The notes below the pieces were generated by a model. It had not been told where the DNA came from and did not search any database. It saw nothing but the letters and a program-made list of their open reading frames with translations. A stretch of 64,000 nucleotides of DNA from Streptomyces sp. XD-27 (GTDB taxonomy: Bacteria; Actinomycetota; Actinomycetes; Streptomycetales; Streptomycetaceae): positions 4,526,001 through 4,590,000 of the forward strand of contig NZ_CP130713.1 of NCBI RefSeq assembly GCF_030553055.1. The letters are read 5' to 3'. The translations under genes and the position numbers were made by a program. Below are positions 1 to 8,607 of this stretch, one piece after another. Every line of letters starts with the position of its first letter. Position 1 is the first letter of the stretch.

Positions 1-83
1 AGACGATCACCTCGGCGGTGCGGGGCCAGCTGCGTGACCCCGCCTCCCGCTCCGAGGCGATGAGCCTGATCATCGGGCGCTGA
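1..83 (+). CDS. folE: GTP cyclohydrolase I, C-terminal end (partial)
   Basis: Only the last 26 codons are in the window; the frame ends at TGA 81-83 and reads ...TSAVRGQLRDPASRSEAMSL then IIGR. This resembles the C-terminus of actinobacterial FolE, which makes dihydroneopterin triphosphate, the first step of folate synthesis. The folP, folB and folK genes downstream on the same strand support this. It is followed directly by a strong hairpin, so it ends a transcription unit. The short length limits certainty; the call rests on remembered family C-termini plus context. Confidence 0.7.
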   Translation, partial: TITSAVRGQLRDPASRSEAMSLIIGR

Positions 84-91
84 GGCCCACC

Positions 92-120
92 GGTTCCGCC
101 GGCCCCCCGGCGGAACCTTT
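92..120 (+). terminator. Intrinsic terminator after folE
   Basis: A perfect 11-bp stem, GGTTCCGCCGG (92-102) and CCGGCGGAACC (107-117), encloses a CCCC loop and is followed by TTT. It lies 9 bp after the folE stop and between that gene and the converging esterase gene that ends at 137, so it may serve both strands. Confidence 0.8.
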
Positions 121-136
121 CGGCAGGGCCCCGGCG

Positions 137-1327
137 TCAGGAGCGCTGCGCCGGAGGCTTGGGGGCCTTGTGCGCCGGGGGCTTGGGTGCCTCAGGGGCC
201 TCGAGCCGGTTGCTCAGCCACTCCAGGCAGCCGGGGATCTCGCGCTTCCAGGTGTTGAAGTTGTGCCCCCCGCTTTCGAGGATCATCGACGAGATGCGGG
301 TGGGCGCACCCTGGCGGTTCAGCTTGATCACCTTGTCGATGAACTTCTCGGTCTTCTTGTGGAGCTTCTCGCCGTGCTTGCTGCTGGTGACCAGCAGCGA
401 GACCGGCGGGGCGGGCTTGTGGTCCAGCCGCCACATCAGGTTGTTCTCCCGCCGGACCTGGGCGCTGCCGCCGAACAGGTCGCCGGTCGTCGCGTCCTTC
501 GGCGCCTCGTACGCGGGCGACAGCCCGACGCCCACGGAGAACGCCTTCGGGTGGCGCATCGGCATCTTCAGCGCGCAGTAGCCGCCGGTCGAGTTGCCCA
601 TGACGCCCCAGTTCTGAGCCTTGTCGCCGACCCGGTAGTGGGCGGTGACCGCGTTCCGTACGTCCTGGGTGAAGTAGGTCTCGGTCTGCGGGCCGCCGGG
701 CACGTCCATGCACTCGGTGTCCCGCGGCGGCTTGACGGTGGGCCGCATCATCACCAGCACCATCGGCGGCATCTTGCCGTCCTTGACCAGCTTGTGCGCC
801 GTCTGCGGGTACTTGAGCCCGTACATCAGCGCCTCGGTGGTGCCCGGGTAGCCGGTCAGCACCAGGGCGGCGCGGAACCTGTGGTTCTTGTACTCCTCCT
901 GGAAGTACTCCGGCGGCAGGTAGACGTACGCCTTGCTGGCGATCCGGGACTGCGGGCCCTGGATCGTCACCTTCTCGATCCGCCCGGCCACGGTGGCCTG
1001 GTGGCTTCCCGGAACGTTCACCTTCTGGACGCCCTGGACCTGCACCTGCTTGCTCAGCGGTGTGTCATGATCGACCACGACCCCCGGAGTGTCCTCGGTG
1101 CCGAGCAGATCCGCCCAGGAGCCGTAGAAGCCGAACGACTGGTTGGCCCAGAGGCCGACCGCGGCGAACAGCGATATCTGGGCCAGGAGCAGAGTTCCTA
1201 TTCGGCCCAGTACAGCCTGTACGCTGCGGCCCGCGAGCTTCGGCCATAGCCAGATGGTCGCGGCGAACAGCAGCACCGCCACAAGGACGGCGAGCAGCAC
1301 GGTTTTCGTGGCGGTGAGACCCATCAC
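137..1327 (-). CDS. Membrane-anchored alpha/beta hydrolase (esterase D / antigen 85-like)
   Basis: A 396-aa protein with two hydrophobic N-terminal segments (about residues 8-28 and 38-62), then an exported hydrolase domain. The nucleophile elbow is GNSTGGY with Ser246, and the catalytic His is probably His355 in SGGHNFNTW, an arrangement typical of the esterase D/mycolyltransferase-like superfamily. Substrate cannot be deduced; similar streptomycete proteins are annotated only as putative esterases. The start is ambiguous between two adjacent ATGs. It diverges from the lysyltransferase-like gene at 1471, and a shared role in envelope modification is possible but is inference. Confidence 0.85.
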   Translation of the reverse strand: MMGLTATKTVLLAVLVAVLLFAATIWLWPKLAGRSVQAVLGRIGTLLLAQISLFAAVGLWANQSFGFYGSWADLLGTEDTPGVVVDHDTPLSKQVQVQGVQKVNVPGSHQATVAGRIEKVTIQGPQSRIASKAYVYLPPEYFQEEYKNHRFRAALVLTGYPGTTEALMYGLKYPQTAHKLVKDGKMPPMVLVMMRPTVKPPRDTECMDVPGGPQTETYFTQDVRNAVTAHYRVGDKAQNWGVMGNSTGGYCALKMPMRHPKAFSVGVGLSPAYEAPKDATTGDLFGGSAQVRRENNLMWRLDHKPAPPVSLLVTSSKHGEKLHKKTEKFIDKVIKLNRQGAPTRISSMILESGGHNFNTWKREIPGCLEWLSNRLEAPEAPKPPAHKAPKPPAQRS

Positions 1328-1470
1328 AGTCTTTCTGTCGGGCGGTCGGTCATCCCCCGTGCCGCGCGATGGAACCCCATGCCCATGAACGCCGTCTTGG
1401 AAGGCGCAAATTGTCCAGGTGCCGCGTCCGCGGGACGCAGATCCTCACGACAGGGGCGACGGGAAAGCAA

Positions 1471-3318
1471 ATGTCTGAAATGCAAGATGGCGAAAAGTCC
1501 GGGGTGGTTCCTCCGCGGCTGCGGCGCCTGATGCGCGGACCACGTCCGGAGACCATCCCCACGGTCGTCGGCACGGCCTGCATGCTGATCGGGCTGCTCA
1601 ATGTTGCATCCGGCATTTTCCCACGCTTCCGACACAGCAAGTTCCACACCTTCACCGAGGTGTTGCCCGGAGCGGTGAGCCCGCTGGCCGCCGCCTCCTC
1701 CATCGTCGTCGGCCTGCTGCTGCTGATGCTCGCGCACGGGCTGAAGCGGCGTAAGCGGCGTGCCTGGGTGGCCGCGGTGGGGCTGCTGCCGATCGGGGCG
1801 ACCGCACAGCTGATGTACCGGGACTCGGTCTGCGGCGCGCTGCTGTCGCTCGCGCTGCTGGCGCTGCTGATCTGGCGCCGCGAGGAGTTCTTCGCCCTGC
1901 CGGACCCGCGCAGCCGCTGGAAGGCGCTGGCCAGCTTCGTGGTGCTGGGCGGGGTCAGCCTGGGCCTGGGCTGGCTGATCGTCGACGGGCACCCGGACAA
2001 GGTCGTCGGCAGCCCCTCGGTCCAGGACCGGCTGGAGCACATCATGTGGGGCCTGTTCGGGTTCGAGGGCCCCGTCGACTACATCGACCGCGTGGACTAC
2101 ACCGTCGGCTACTCGCTCGGCGCCCTCGGCCTGCTGACCGTGGCCACCACCGCCTACCTGGCCTTCCGCCCCGCGAACCCGGTGGCCCGGCTCACCCAGG
2201 ACGACGAGGACCGGCTGCGGGAGCTGCTCGCCCAGCACGGCGGCCGGGACTCCCTCGGCTACTTCGCGCTCCGGCACGACAAGGCCGTCGTCTTCTCCCC
2301 GAGCGGCAAGGCCGCCGTCTGCTACCGCGTCGTCTCCGGCGTGATGCTGGCCAGCGGCGACCCCATCGGCGACGTGGAGGCGTGGCCGGGCGCCATCGAG
2401 CGCTTCATGGAGGAGGCCCGCCGGCACTCCTGGACCCCCGCGGTCATGGGGTGCAGCGAGACGGGCGGCCACGTGTGGACCCGCGAGACCGGTCTGGACG
2501 CGCTGGAGCTGGGCGACGAGGCGATCGTCGACGTGCCGGACTTCACCCTCACCGGCCGGTCGATGCGCAACGTACGGCAGATGGTCAAGCGCATCGAGCG
2601 CAACGGCTACGAGACCCGGGTGCGGCGGGTCCGCGACCTCGACCCGGAGGAGCTGGCGCGCATCCAGCTGGCCGCGAACGCCTGGCGGGACACCGAGACC
2701 GAGCGCGGCTTCTCGATGGCCCTGGGCCGGATCGACGCGGACCACGACGGCGACGCGGTGATCGCGACCGCGCACAAGGCCCCGGAGGAGGGCGAGGCGC
2801 CGAGCCCGTACGGGGACCTCAAGGCCATGCAGCACTTCGTGCCGTGGGGCAAGGACGGCATATCCCTGGAGCTGATGCGCCGCGACCGCAGCGCCGACCC
2901 CGGCATGAACGAGCTGCTGATCGTCGCCTCCCTCCAGGCCGCGGCCGGGCTGGACGTGAAGCGGGTGTCGCTGAACTTCGCGATGTTCCGGTCGGCGCTG
3001 GCGCGCGGCGAGAAGCTGGGCGCGGGCCCGGTGCTGCGCGGCTGGCGAGGGCTGCTGGTGTTCCTCTCGCGCTGGTTCCAGATCGAGTCGCTGTACAAGT
3101 TCAACGCCAAGTTCCAGCCCCGCTGGGAGCCGCGGTTCGTGGTCTTCCGCAACACCCGCGACCTGCCGCGGATCGGCCTGGCGGCGATGCAGGCCGAGGG
3201 CTTCGTCTCGCTGGCGCTGCCGCGCCTGTGGCGCCGGGACAAGCCGACCCCGCCCGGCTCCTGCGCGGAACTGTCGGACGCGCCGGTGCGGCGGCACGAG
3301 GTCGAGCGCGTGGCGTAG
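1471..3318 (+). CDS. MprF-like phosphatidylglycerol lysyltransferase domain protein
   Basis: A 615-aa integral membrane protein. The N-terminal third holds several hydrophobic helices; the C-terminal half is a DUF2156/GNAT-like aminoacyl-transferase domain. It ends with the family motif LYKFNAKFQPRWEPRFVVF. Such proteins add lysine from Lys-tRNA to phosphatidylglycerol, lowering membrane negative charge. An in-frame start exists at 1369, but ATG 1471 (MSEMQDGEKSG) is preferred: the 34 upstream residues are not membrane-like, and GGGAAAG precedes 1471. Whether it is a full synthase-flippase or only the synthase type cannot be told from sequence alone. Confidence 0.85.
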   Translation: MSEMQDGEKSGVVPPRLRRLMRGPRPETIPTVVGTACMLIGLLNVASGIFPRFRHSKFHTFTEVLPGAVSPLAAASSIVVGLLLLMLAHGLKRRKRRAWVAAVGLLPIGATAQLMYRDSVCGALLSLALLALLIWRREEFFALPDPRSRWKALASFVVLGGVSLGLGWLIVDGHPDKVVGSPSVQDRLEHIMWGLFGFEGPVDYIDRVDYTVGYSLGALGLLTVATTAYLAFRPANPVARLTQDDEDRLRELLAQHGGRDSLGYFALRHDKAVVFSPSGKAAVCYRVVSGVMLASGDPIGDVEAWPGAIERFMEEARRHSWTPAVMGCSETGGHVWTRETGLDALELGDEAIVDVPDFTLTGRSMRNVRQMVKRIERNGYETRVRRVRDLDPEELARIQLAANAWRDTETERGFSMALGRIDADHDGDAVIATAHKAPEEGEAPSPYGDLKAMQHFVPWGKDGISLELMRRDRSADPGMNELLIVASLQAAAGLDVKRVSLNFAMFRSALARGEKLGAGPVLRGWRGLLVFLSRWFQIESLYKFNAKFQPRWEPRFVVFRNTRDLPRIGLAAMQAEGFVSLALPRLWRRDKPTPPGSCAELSDAPVRRHEVERVA

Positions 3319-3438
3319 CCGTAGCGCCTCCCGGCGGGGGTCCGTGGAACGTGCGGGGCCGCGCCCCTTCCCCGGGCTCTTGCTGCCGCGTGGAGGCGCG
3401 GAGGGTGCCCGGAAGGGGGCAGCCCCTACGCTGGAGGC

Positions 3439-4335
3439 ATGAGTACGTTGCGTGGTCGTGTCGGGCCGGTCGGTCTGCCCCAGTGGGATCGGTGCGCGGT
3501 GATGGGCGTGGTGAACGTCACGCCCGACTCCTTCTCGGACGGCGGCCAGTGGTTCGACCCCGAGCTGGCCGTCAAGCACGGCCTGGACCTGATGGCGGCC
3601 GGCGCCGACCTGGTGGACGTGGGCGGTGAGTCCACCCGCCCCGGCGCGACCCGCGTCGACGAGGCCGAGGAGCTGCGCCGGGTGGTCCCGGTGGTCCGCG
3701 AGCTGGCCGGAGCGGGCGCCGTCGTCAGCGTCGACACCATGCGCGCCTCGGTCGCCGAGCGCGCGGTGGAGGCCGGCGCGGCCCTGGTCAACGACGTCAG
3801 CGGCGGGCGCGCCGACGCCGCGATGGTGCCGGTGGTGGCCGCCGCGGGGGTGCCGTTCGTGGTGATGCACTGGCGCGGCCAGTCGATCGACATGAACAAC
3901 CGCGCGGTCTACGGAGACGTGGTCGCGGAGGTGCTGGCCGAGCTGCGCGAGAGCGTGGACCGCGCGGTCGCGGGCGGGATCGCCCCGGACCGGATCGTGG
4001 TCGACCCCGGGCTGGGCTTCGCCAAGAACGCCGAGCACGACCTGGCGCTGGTGGCGCACCTGGCCGAGCTGCACGCCCTGGGCCGGCCGGTGCTGGTGGC
4101 CGCGTCCCGCAAGCGGTTCCTGGGCCGGGTCCTGGCCGGGGACGGCGGCACCCCGCCGCCCGCCCGGCAGCGGGACGCCGCGACCGCGGCGGTCTCGGCG
4201 ATCGCGGCGCGTGAGGGGGCGTGGGCGGTGCGGGTGCACGAGGTGGCGGCGAGCGCGGACGCGGTGCGGGTGGTCCGCGCCGTCGAGGACGCGGCGGGCG
4301 CCCCGGCGGCGCACCGCGGGACGGGCCTTACGTGA
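3439..4335 (+). CDS. folP: Dihydropteroate synthase
   Basis: A 298-aa TIM-barrel enzyme that condenses p-aminobenzoate with hydroxymethyl-dihydropterin pyrophosphate, the sulfonamide target. Diagnostic motifs are all present in order: NVTPDSFSDGG (about 26-36), GGESTRPGA, SVDTMRA, NDVSGG, VMHWRG, DPGLGFAK and the SRK phosphate-binding motif (AASRKRF). Length is close to that of bacterial FolP. The stop TGA (4333-4335) overlaps the GTG start of the next gene, so translation of the two is probably coupled. Start ATG 3439 is supported by the conserved beginning of the domain. Confidence 0.97.
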   Translation: MSTLRGRVGPVGLPQWDRCAVMGVVNVTPDSFSDGGQWFDPELAVKHGLDLMAAGADLVDVGGESTRPGATRVDEAEELRRVVPVVRELAGAGAVVSVDTMRASVAERAVEAGAALVNDVSGGRADAAMVPVVAAAGVPFVVMHWRGQSIDMNNRAVYGDVVAEVLAELRESVDRAVAGGIAPDRIVVDPGLGFAKNAEHDLALVAHLAELHALGRPVLVAASRKRFLGRVLAGDGGTPPPARQRDAATAAVSAIAAREGAWAVRVHEVAASADAVRVVRAVEDAAGAPAAHRGTGLT

Positions 4336-4775
4336 CGTCGCTGACCGACGCCGAGCAGGTGGAGCGGGCGAACACCGCGCTCTACGAGGCGATGGAGCGG
4401 GGCGACCACGAGGGGCTCAGCCGACTCTGGCTCGACGGGGACGTCTCGTGCGTGCACCCGGGGTGGCCGGTGCTGCGCGGCCGCGGCGAGGTGCTCCGCT
4501 CGTACGCCCTGATCATGGCGAACACCGACTACATCCAGTTCTTCCTCACCGATGTCGAGGTGTCGGTGGTCGCGGACACGGCCCTGGTGACGTGTACGGA
4601 GAACATCCTCAGCGGCGCTCCCGCCGAGGAGGAGGGCGAGCTGGGGCCGCTGGTGGGGCAGCTGGTCGTGGCGACGAACGTCTTCCGGCGCACGGCGGAC
4701 GGCTGGAAGCTGTGGTCGCACCACGGCTCGCCGGTGCTGGCCGAGAGCGACGAGGAGTCCGAGGCGTCGGACTGA
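4332..4775 (+). CDS. NTF2/SnoaL-like domain protein in the fol cluster
   Basis: A 147-aa protein starting at GTG 4332 inside the folP stop (GTGA overlap). It has the nuclear-transport-factor-2-like pattern: an N-terminal helical pair, WLDGDVSCVHPGWPVLRGRGEVL, and a C-terminal NVFRRTADGWKLWSHHGSP strand pair, as in SnoaL/ketosteroid-isomerase folds of unknown substrate. A longer in-frame ORF begins at 4221 but lies within folP and is not credible. The function is unknown; position between folP and folB suggests a pterin- or folate-related role, but only by context. Confidence 0.88.
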   Translation: MTSLTDAEQVERANTALYEAMERGDHEGLSRLWLDGDVSCVHPGWPVLRGRGEVLRSYALIMANTDYIQFFLTDVEVSVVADTALVTCTENILSGAPAEEEGELGPLVGQLVVATNVFRRTADGWKLWSHHGSPVLAESDEESEASD

Positions 4776-5091
4776 ACGGTTCCGGATACGCGGACCGCCT
4801 GCGGGACCGCCGAGTGGCCGGGCGGCACACCCCCGTCAGCGGGATGTGAGATGGGCCACTCGTTCGAGTCGCGTCGGGACCGGGTAGTGAGTGGTTCACG
4901 AGGGCGCGGGTAGACGCGGCCCGGGGCGTGCGCGTCCGGCCGTGGAGCCGTGCCCCGGCCCCCGTACGTGAGCGCTGTCGGTGCTCGCAGGTAGATTCGA
5001 TTGGGTTGTCCCCACCGGAGGACTGGGGATGGGTGGGCGTCGCCGCGAGACGGTGTCGCCCGCGCACCGACGACCAGCAGGAGTGATTCGT
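4776..5091 (+). other. Non-coding gap upstream of folB
   Basis: This 316-bp stretch separates the NTF2-like gene from folB. No convincing gene is present. A -10-like TAGATT (4992-4997) lies about 95 bp upstream of folB, but there is no good -35 at normal spacing, so a promoter is only possible. Confidence 0.4.
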
Positions 5092-5451
5092 GTGGATCGT
5101 GTCGCGCTGCGGGGCCTGAGGGCCCGCGGTCACCACGGGGTGTTTCCGCATGAACGCGAGGAAGGCCAGACCTTCGTCGTGGACCTCGTGCTCGGTCTGG
5201 ACACCCGGCCCGCGGCGGCCGGTGACGACCTCACCAAGACCGTTCACTACGGAGTGGTGGCCGAGGAGGTCGTGGAGGTGGTGCGGGGCGAACCCGTCGA
5301 CCTGATCGAGACCCTCGCCGAGCGGATCGCCGATCGGTGCCTGAAGCACGAAGCGGTGCGGGAGGTGGAGGTGGTCGTCCACAAGCCGGACGCGCCGATC
5401 ACCGTGCCCTTCGACGACGTGACCATCACCATCACCCGGAGCAGAACATGA
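5092..5451 (+). CDS. folB: Dihydroneopterin aldolase
   Basis: A 119-aa protein that converts dihydroneopterin to hydroxymethyl-dihydropterin plus glycolaldehyde. The family hallmarks GLRARGHHGVFPHEREEGQ, the VHYGVV segment, LIETLAERIA and the C-terminal HKPDAPI are seen. Start GTG 5092 (MDRVALRGL) is preferred over upstream in-frame starts because AGGAG (5078-5082) sits 9 nt before it, while GTG 5083 would abut that site. It overlaps folK by 4 nt (ATGA), so the two are coupled. Confidence 0.95.
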   Translation: MDRVALRGLRARGHHGVFPHEREEGQTFVVDLVLGLDTRPAAAGDDLTKTVHYGVVAEEVVEVVRGEPVDLIETLAERIADRCLKHEAVREVEVVVHKPDAPITVPFDDVTITITRSRT

Positions 5452-6044
5452 TGAGCAGCAGCGACCCGACCGTGCAGCCCGTCCCCGCCTCCGTGGTGGA
5501 ACAGGTGGACGCGGCCGACGTGACGTTGAGCAACCCGAAACGGGCCGTGATCTCCCTGGGCAGCAGCCTGGGCAACCGGCTGGAGACGCTCCAGGGCGCG
5601 GTCGACGCGCTGGAGGACACCCCGGGTGTGCGGGTCAAGGCGGTCTCGCCGGTGTACGAGACGGAGCCGTGGGGCGTCGACCCGGGCTCGCAGCCGTCGT
5701 ACTTCAACGCGGTGGTGCTGATCAAGACCACCCTGCCGCCGTCCTCCCTGCTGGAGCGCGGGCACGCCATCGAGGAGGCGTACCGGCGGGTGCGGGACGA
5801 GCGCTGGGGCCCGCGCACCCTGGACGTGGACATCGTGGCGTACCAGGACGTCGTGCTGGACGACCCGGAGCTCACCCTTCCGCACCCGCGCGCCCATGAG
5901 CGCGCCTTCGTCCTCGTGCCGTGGCAGGACGTGGACCCGGAGGCCGAGGTTCCGGGGCGGGGCCCGGTGGCCCGGCTGGTGGAGCAGGTCGGCCGCGGCG
6001 GCGTGGAGCCCCGCCCGGACCTGGAACTGCGGCTGCCCGAGTAG
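5448..6044 (+). CDS. folK: HPPK (6-hydroxymethyl-7,8-dihydropterin pyrophosphokinase)
   Basis: A 198-aa enzyme that transfers pyrophosphate from ATP to hydroxymethyl-dihydropterin, providing the FolP substrate. Motifs include SLGSSLGNRLETLQ, SPVYETEPWG, YFNAVV, RWGPRTLDVDIV and LPHPRAHERAFVLVP, all HPPK signatures including the metal-binding Asp pair. Two adjacent ATGs (5448, 5451) are possible; the first overlaps the folB stop and is preceded by GGAG six bases upstream. The first 40 residues form a non-conserved extension. Confidence 0.96.
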   Translation: MMSSSDPTVQPVPASVVEQVDAADVTLSNPKRAVISLGSSLGNRLETLQGAVDALEDTPGVRVKAVSPVYETEPWGVDPGSQPSYFNAVVLIKTTLPPSSLLERGHAIEEAYRRVRDERWGPRTLDVDIVAYQDVVLDDPELTLPHPRAHERAFVLVPWQDVDPEAEVPGRGPVARLVEQVGRGGVEPRPDLELRLPE

Positions 6045-6119
6045 GCGTTCCCCCCGGGGACCCCGGTAGTTTCTGGGGCAGGTGGGACCTACGACGTGAA
6101 CGTGAGGGGCGACAGCTCG

Positions 6120-6599
6120 GTGAGCCAACTTCGTATCAGGGTGCTGGTCGGGCTGTTCCTCGCGGCCGGGGTGATCTCGTGGGCGGGAGCCCGCCTCTGG
6201 GACACGATGGGGACCCTGCCGAGCGTGCCCGTGGCCGCGCCCATCGTGCTGGGGCTGATCGCCGCCGTCCTGGCCGCGACGGCGCTGTCGATGCGGTCCC
6301 GCCTGCGGGCGCAGCGCGAGCGCAGGCCGGGCGCCACGGGCGTCAACCCGCTGATGGCGGCCCGCGCGGTGGTCTTCGGCCAGGCCAGCGCGCTGGTGTC
6401 GGCGCTGATCTCCGGGATGTACGGCGGGGTGGGCCTCTTCCTCGCCATGAACGAGCTGGACGTCCCGCCCCGCCGCGACCAGGCGATCTACGCGGGCGCC
6501 TCGGTGGTGGCGGGTGTGGCGGTGATCGCGGCGGCGCTCTTCCTGGAGCGGGTGTGCCGGTTGCCGGACGACGAGGACGAGGACCGGCTCACCGCCTAG
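6120..6599 (+). CDS. DUF3180 family membrane protein
   Basis: A 159-aa protein with about four hydrophobic helices: after LRIRVLV, around IVLGLIAAVLA, around ASALVSALISGMYGG, and near ASVVAGVAVIAAALF. The family almost always sits next to folK in actinobacteria; its role is unknown, and a membrane function linked to the folate cluster is only inferred. GTG 6120 (MSQLRIRV) is chosen because AGGGG lies 11 nt upstream; an in-frame GTG at 6096 would add eight polar residues and cannot be excluded. Confidence 0.88.
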   Translation: MSQLRIRVLVGLFLAAGVISWAGARLWDTMGTLPSVPVAAPIVLGLIAAVLAATALSMRSRLRAQRERRPGATGVNPLMAARAVVFGQASALVSALISGMYGGVGLFLAMNELDVPPRRDQAIYAGASVVAGVAVIAAALFLERVCRLPDDEDEDRLTA

Positions 6600-6613
6600 C
6601 GGTGTCGCCTTCC

Positions 6614-6637
6614 GGCGCGGGGCCGGGTGGCCGCGCC
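6614..6637. terminator. Candidate bidirectional terminator
   Basis: GGCGCGG (6614-6620) pairs with CCGCGCC (6631-6637) around a 10-nt loop in the short space between two converging genes (stops at 6599 and 6648). There is no clear T-tract, so the call is modest. Confidence 0.4.
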
Positions 6638-6647
6638 CCGGGCCGGG

Positions 6648-7826
6648 TTACGCGCCCGGGACCGTTTCCAACGTGACCTCCGTGCGGGCGATGTCCTTCG
6701 CGTCCGCGCCGATCGAACGGCGCAGCGCCTCGTGCAGCCGGCCCGGGGTGAGGACGCCCACGAAGCGGTCGCCGTCGAGGACGGCGATCCAGCCCGCGTC
6801 GTGCTGGAGCATCGTGCTGAACGCCTGCTTCAGCGGGGCGCCGACCGGCAGCCAGGCGTCCATCCGGCGCGCGCGCTCCCGTACCGTGCCCGTCGCCGCC
6901 TTTGCGCCGGACGCCAGGGACTCGGCCGACACCCAGCCGTGCAGCCCCTCCGCGTCGTCCAGGACGACCGCCCAGCGGGCGCCGTCCGCCGCGAGCCGGG
7001 CGGCGGCCTTCGGCAGTGGGTCGTCGAGGTGGACGACCGGCGGCTGTTCGAGGTCGCCGGGCTCGATGGGGGTGACCGACAGCCGCTTGAGCCCCCGGTC
7101 GGCGCCGACGAAGTCGGCCACGTACGGCGTCGCGGGCGCGCCCAGCACCGTCGCCGGGGTGTCGAACTGCTCGATCCGCCCCGCCCCGTAGACCGCGATC
7201 CGGTCCCCGAGCCGCACCGCCTCCTCGATGTCGTGCGTGACGAACAGCACCGTCTTGCGCACCTGGGACTGCAGCCGCAGGAACTCCGTCTGGAGGTGTT
7301 CGCGGACCACCGGGTCGACCGCGCCGAACGGCTCGTCCATCAGCAGCACCGGCGGGTCGGCGGCGAGCGCGCGGGCCACGCCCACGCGCTGGCGCTGGCC
7401 GCCGGAGAGCTGGTCGGGGTAGCGGTCGCCGTAGACGGACGGATCGAGACCGACGAGGTCGAGCAGTTCCGCGGCGCGCTCCCGGCCCTTGCGGCGCGTC
7501 CAGCCCAGCAGCGCCGGAACGGTGGCGGTGTTCTCCAGCACGGTCTTGTGCGGGAACAGGCCCACCTGCTGGATCACATAGCCGATCCGGCGCCGGAGGC
7601 CGACCGGGTCGACCCGGGAGATGTCCTCGCCGTCCAGCAGGATCTGACCGCTCGTCGGCTCGATCAGCCGGTTGACCATCTTCATCGTGGTGGTCTTGCC
7701 GCAGCCCGAGGGTCCGACGAGCGTGACCAGCTCGCCCTCCGCGACCTCGAAGGACAGATCGTCCACGGCGGTCGTGCCGTCGGCGTAGCGCTTGGTGACG
7801 TGCTCGAATCGGATCACGGTCCCCAT
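6648..7826 (-). CDS. Glycine betaine/choline-type ABC importer, ATP-binding subunit with CBS domains
   Basis: A 392-aa ATPase. It has Walker A GPSGCGKTT, signature LSGGQRQRV, Walker B LLMDEPFGAVDP and H-loop THD, followed by a C-terminal CBS region from about residue 255. CBS modules in OpuA/OpuC-type ATPases sense ionic strength. Start ATG 7826 (MGTVIRFEHV) is the natural domain start; a much longer upstream in-frame ORF overlaps the divergent permease gene and is not credible. The permeases are divergently encoded from 7930, leaving about 100 bp for both promoters. Confidence 0.93.
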   Translation of the reverse strand: MGTVIRFEHVTKRYADGTTAVDDLSFEVAEGELVTLVGPSGCGKTTTMKMVNRLIEPTSGQILLDGEDISRVDPVGLRRRIGYVIQQVGLFPHKTVLENTATVPALLGWTRRKGRERAAELLDLVGLDPSVYGDRYPDQLSGGQRQRVGVARALAADPPVLLMDEPFGAVDPVVREHLQTEFLRLQSQVRKTVLFVTHDIEEAVRLGDRIAVYGAGRIEQFDTPATVLGAPATPYVADFVGADRGLKRLSVTPIEPGDLEQPPVVHLDDPLPKAAARLAADGARWAVVLDDAEGLHGWVSAESLASGAKAATGTVRERARRMDAWLPVGAPLKQAFSTMLQHDAGWIAVLDGDRFVGVLTPGRLHEALRRSIGADAKDIARTEVTLETVPGA

Positions 7827-7929
7827 TGTGGCCGCATTCGCGGAGGAGATTGTTGCCGTTGTGTGGCAAGCCGATGAGATGTCGGCGGTCGGGGATAGGG
7901 TCGGCGGGAATTGACGGGGAGGTGGGCCG

Positions 7930-8607
7930 GTGGCGGCGGAGAACTGCCTGATCACCAACGAGTGGGTCTGCGGGGAATATCTGCGGACCCGCGGTGAGGA
8001 GCTGACGGACGCCACGCTCCAGCATGTGGGCATTACGCTCGCGGCCGTGGCGATCGGCCTGCTGGTGGCCTTTCCGCTCGCGTTGCTGGCGCGCCGCTGG
8101 CGGATCGTGGCGGGCCCGCTGCTCAGTCTGACGACGATTCTGTACACGGTGCCGTCGCTGGCGATGTTCTCGCTGTTGCTGCCCGTATTCGGGCTGTCGG
8201 TGGCCGTGGTGGTCACCGGCCTGGTGCTGTATTCGCTGACGATCCTGGTGCGGAACATCCTGGCCGGGCTCGCGGCGGTGCCCGAGGACGCCCGCGAGGC
8301 CGCACGCGGGATGGGCTACGGGCCGGTCCGCATGCTGTTCGACGTCGAACTCCCGCTGGCGCTGCCCGCCCTGATGGCGGGTCTGCGGATCACGACCGTG
8401 TCCACCGTCTCGCTCACCACGGTCGGCGCGATCATCGGCTACGGCGGGCTCGGCAACCTCATCTACGAGGGCATGCGCAGCTTCTTCAAGGCGCAGGTGC
8501 TCACCGCGTCCGTGCTGTGCGTGGTGCTGGCCGTCGCCGCGGACCTGCTGCTGCTCGGCGTACAGCGGCTGCTGACGCCCTGGACGCGGAAGCGGGGGAG
8601 GGCCTGA
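7930..8607 (+). CDS. Glycine betaine/choline-type ABC importer, permease
   Basis: A 225-aa inner-membrane permease of the OpuCB/ProW type. It has about five to six hydrophobic helices and the EAA-loop motif EAARGMGYGPVRMLFDVELP, which contacts the ATPase. Start GTG 7930 gives a short exterior N-terminus (MAAENCLITNEWVC). The stop TGA 8605-8607 overlaps the ATG of the next gene (TGATG), so the two membrane subunits are co-translated. Substrate (glycine betaine, choline, carnitine or proline betaine) cannot be fixed from sequence. Confidence 0.93.
   Translation: MAAENCLITNEWVCGEYLRTRGEELTDATLQHVGITLAAVAIGLLVAFPLALLARRWRIVAGPLLSLTTILYTVPSLAMFSLLLPVFGLSVAVVVTGLVLYSLTILVRNILAGLAAVPEDAREAARGMGYGPVRMLFDVELPLALPALMAGLRITTVSTVSLTTVGAIIGYGGLGNLIYEGMRSFFKAQVLTASVLCVVLAVAADLLLLGVQRLLTPWTRKRGRA

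Noticed and set aside
1324..4314. Very long minus-strand ORF opposite the lysyltransferase and folP
   Set aside because: It is an antisense shadow in high-G+C DNA: low-complexity His/Arg/Val-rich translation, no domains, and clear genes on the other strand.
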